From an uncultured Lachnospiraceae bacterium (GTDB lineage Bacteria; Bacillota; Clostridia; Lachnospirales; Lachnospiraceae), in contig CADBLW010000169.1 of assembly GCA_902795625.1 (NCBI GenBank), forward strand, positions 1 to 16,262: a stretch of 16,262 nt of DNA, written 5' to 3'. Shown here piece after piece: positions 16,079 to 16,262 of the stretch (position 1 is its first letter; every line of letters starts with the position of its first letter). The notes below the pieces were generated by a model that saw nothing but the letters and a program-made list of their open reading frames with translations, was not told the origin of the DNA and made no database searches. The position numbers and the translations under genes are program-made.

Positions 16079-16262
16079 TCAGAACCGGTGTCCGCCGCCG
16101 TGGCTGCTGTGTCCGCCGCCACCGCTCTTTCCACTGCCGCCACCTCCGCCGCTTGTGAGGATGATCAGCAGGATACGGAGTATAGTGATCGCTATATTGG
16201 CCTTGTCGACGGCCGCTGTCTGGAACTTGCGCGACTCCACATTGACTCGCTCGTTCGTGATC
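16079..16262 (-). CDS. C-terminal end of an unidentified protein with Gly/His-rich tail (partial)
   Basis: The window ends inside this gene; 60 codons and a TGA stop (16079-16081) are visible. The readable part is ITNERVNVESRKFQTAA, then a hydrophobic helix (about ANIAITILRILLIILT), then a tail of Gly, Ser and His ending GGGHRF. A membrane segment followed by a Gly-rich tail is seen in TPM-domain (YgcG-like) and related membrane proteins, but the visible part does not allow a family call. It converges on the rod protein gene and shares its terminator region. Confidence 0.6.
   Translation of the reverse strand, partial: ITNERVNVESRKFQTAAVDKANIAITILRILLIILTSGGGGGSGKSGGGGHSSHGGGHRF

Overview
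The window looks like a chromosomal core region of a low-to-mid GC Gram-positive bacterium of the class Clostridia, most probably a Lachnospiraceae member. The grounds are the gene order (radical SAM pair, rng, rplU, prp, rpmA, obg, yhbY, nadD, yqeK, rsfS), an L27 precursor with the Firmicutes N-terminal extension next to its protease Prp, Firmicutes-type LexA boxes (CGAAC-N4-GTTCG), strong AGGAGG-type ribosome binding sites, and sigma-A promoters that fit TTGACA-N17-TATAAT. No rRNA, tRNA, insertion sequence, prophage gene or CRISPR array was seen.

Layout. (1) 1-880: a TtcA-like tRNA thiolation ATPase on the + strand, whose last codons run into a small degenerate tandem repeat. (2) 888-2234: a divergent SOS pair. 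A LysM membrane protein of YneA type (-) and lexA (+) share an intergenic region with four LexA boxes placed on two well-formed promoters. (3) 2382-2430: a terminator between converging transcription units. (4) 11243 down to 2539, all on the - strand: radical SAM protein, radical-SAM-linked DUF2344 protein, RNase G, [promoter and L21 leader], rplU, prp, rpmA, [attenuator-like hairpin], obgE, yhbY, a nadD-yqeK fusion and rsfS. This is a ribosome assembly, RNA processing and NAD gene cluster. L27 is made with a leader peptide (MLKMNLQLFA) that the adjacent Prp is expected to remove. (5) 11477-15957, + strand: two paralogous proteins I do not recognise by name, each under its own promoter. Both start with a four-cysteine zinc ribbon and a DUF2007-like domain. 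The first (315 aa) has two membrane segments. The second (1089 aa) has a roughly 315-residue Glu/Lys/Arg/Ala helical rod, a long acidic disordered part and a conserved-looking C-terminal domain, and is preceded by a roughly 210-nt structured leader. (6) 16079-16262: the C-terminal end of a converging - strand gene with a Gly/His/Ser-rich tail.

The least explained material is the zinc-ribbon/rod pair at the right end, and a recurring pattern in which short direct repeats copy the last codons of a gene just past its stop codon (ttcA, yhbY, nadD-yqeK). All functional statements are from reading the sequence and knowledge of the families; no database search was run.
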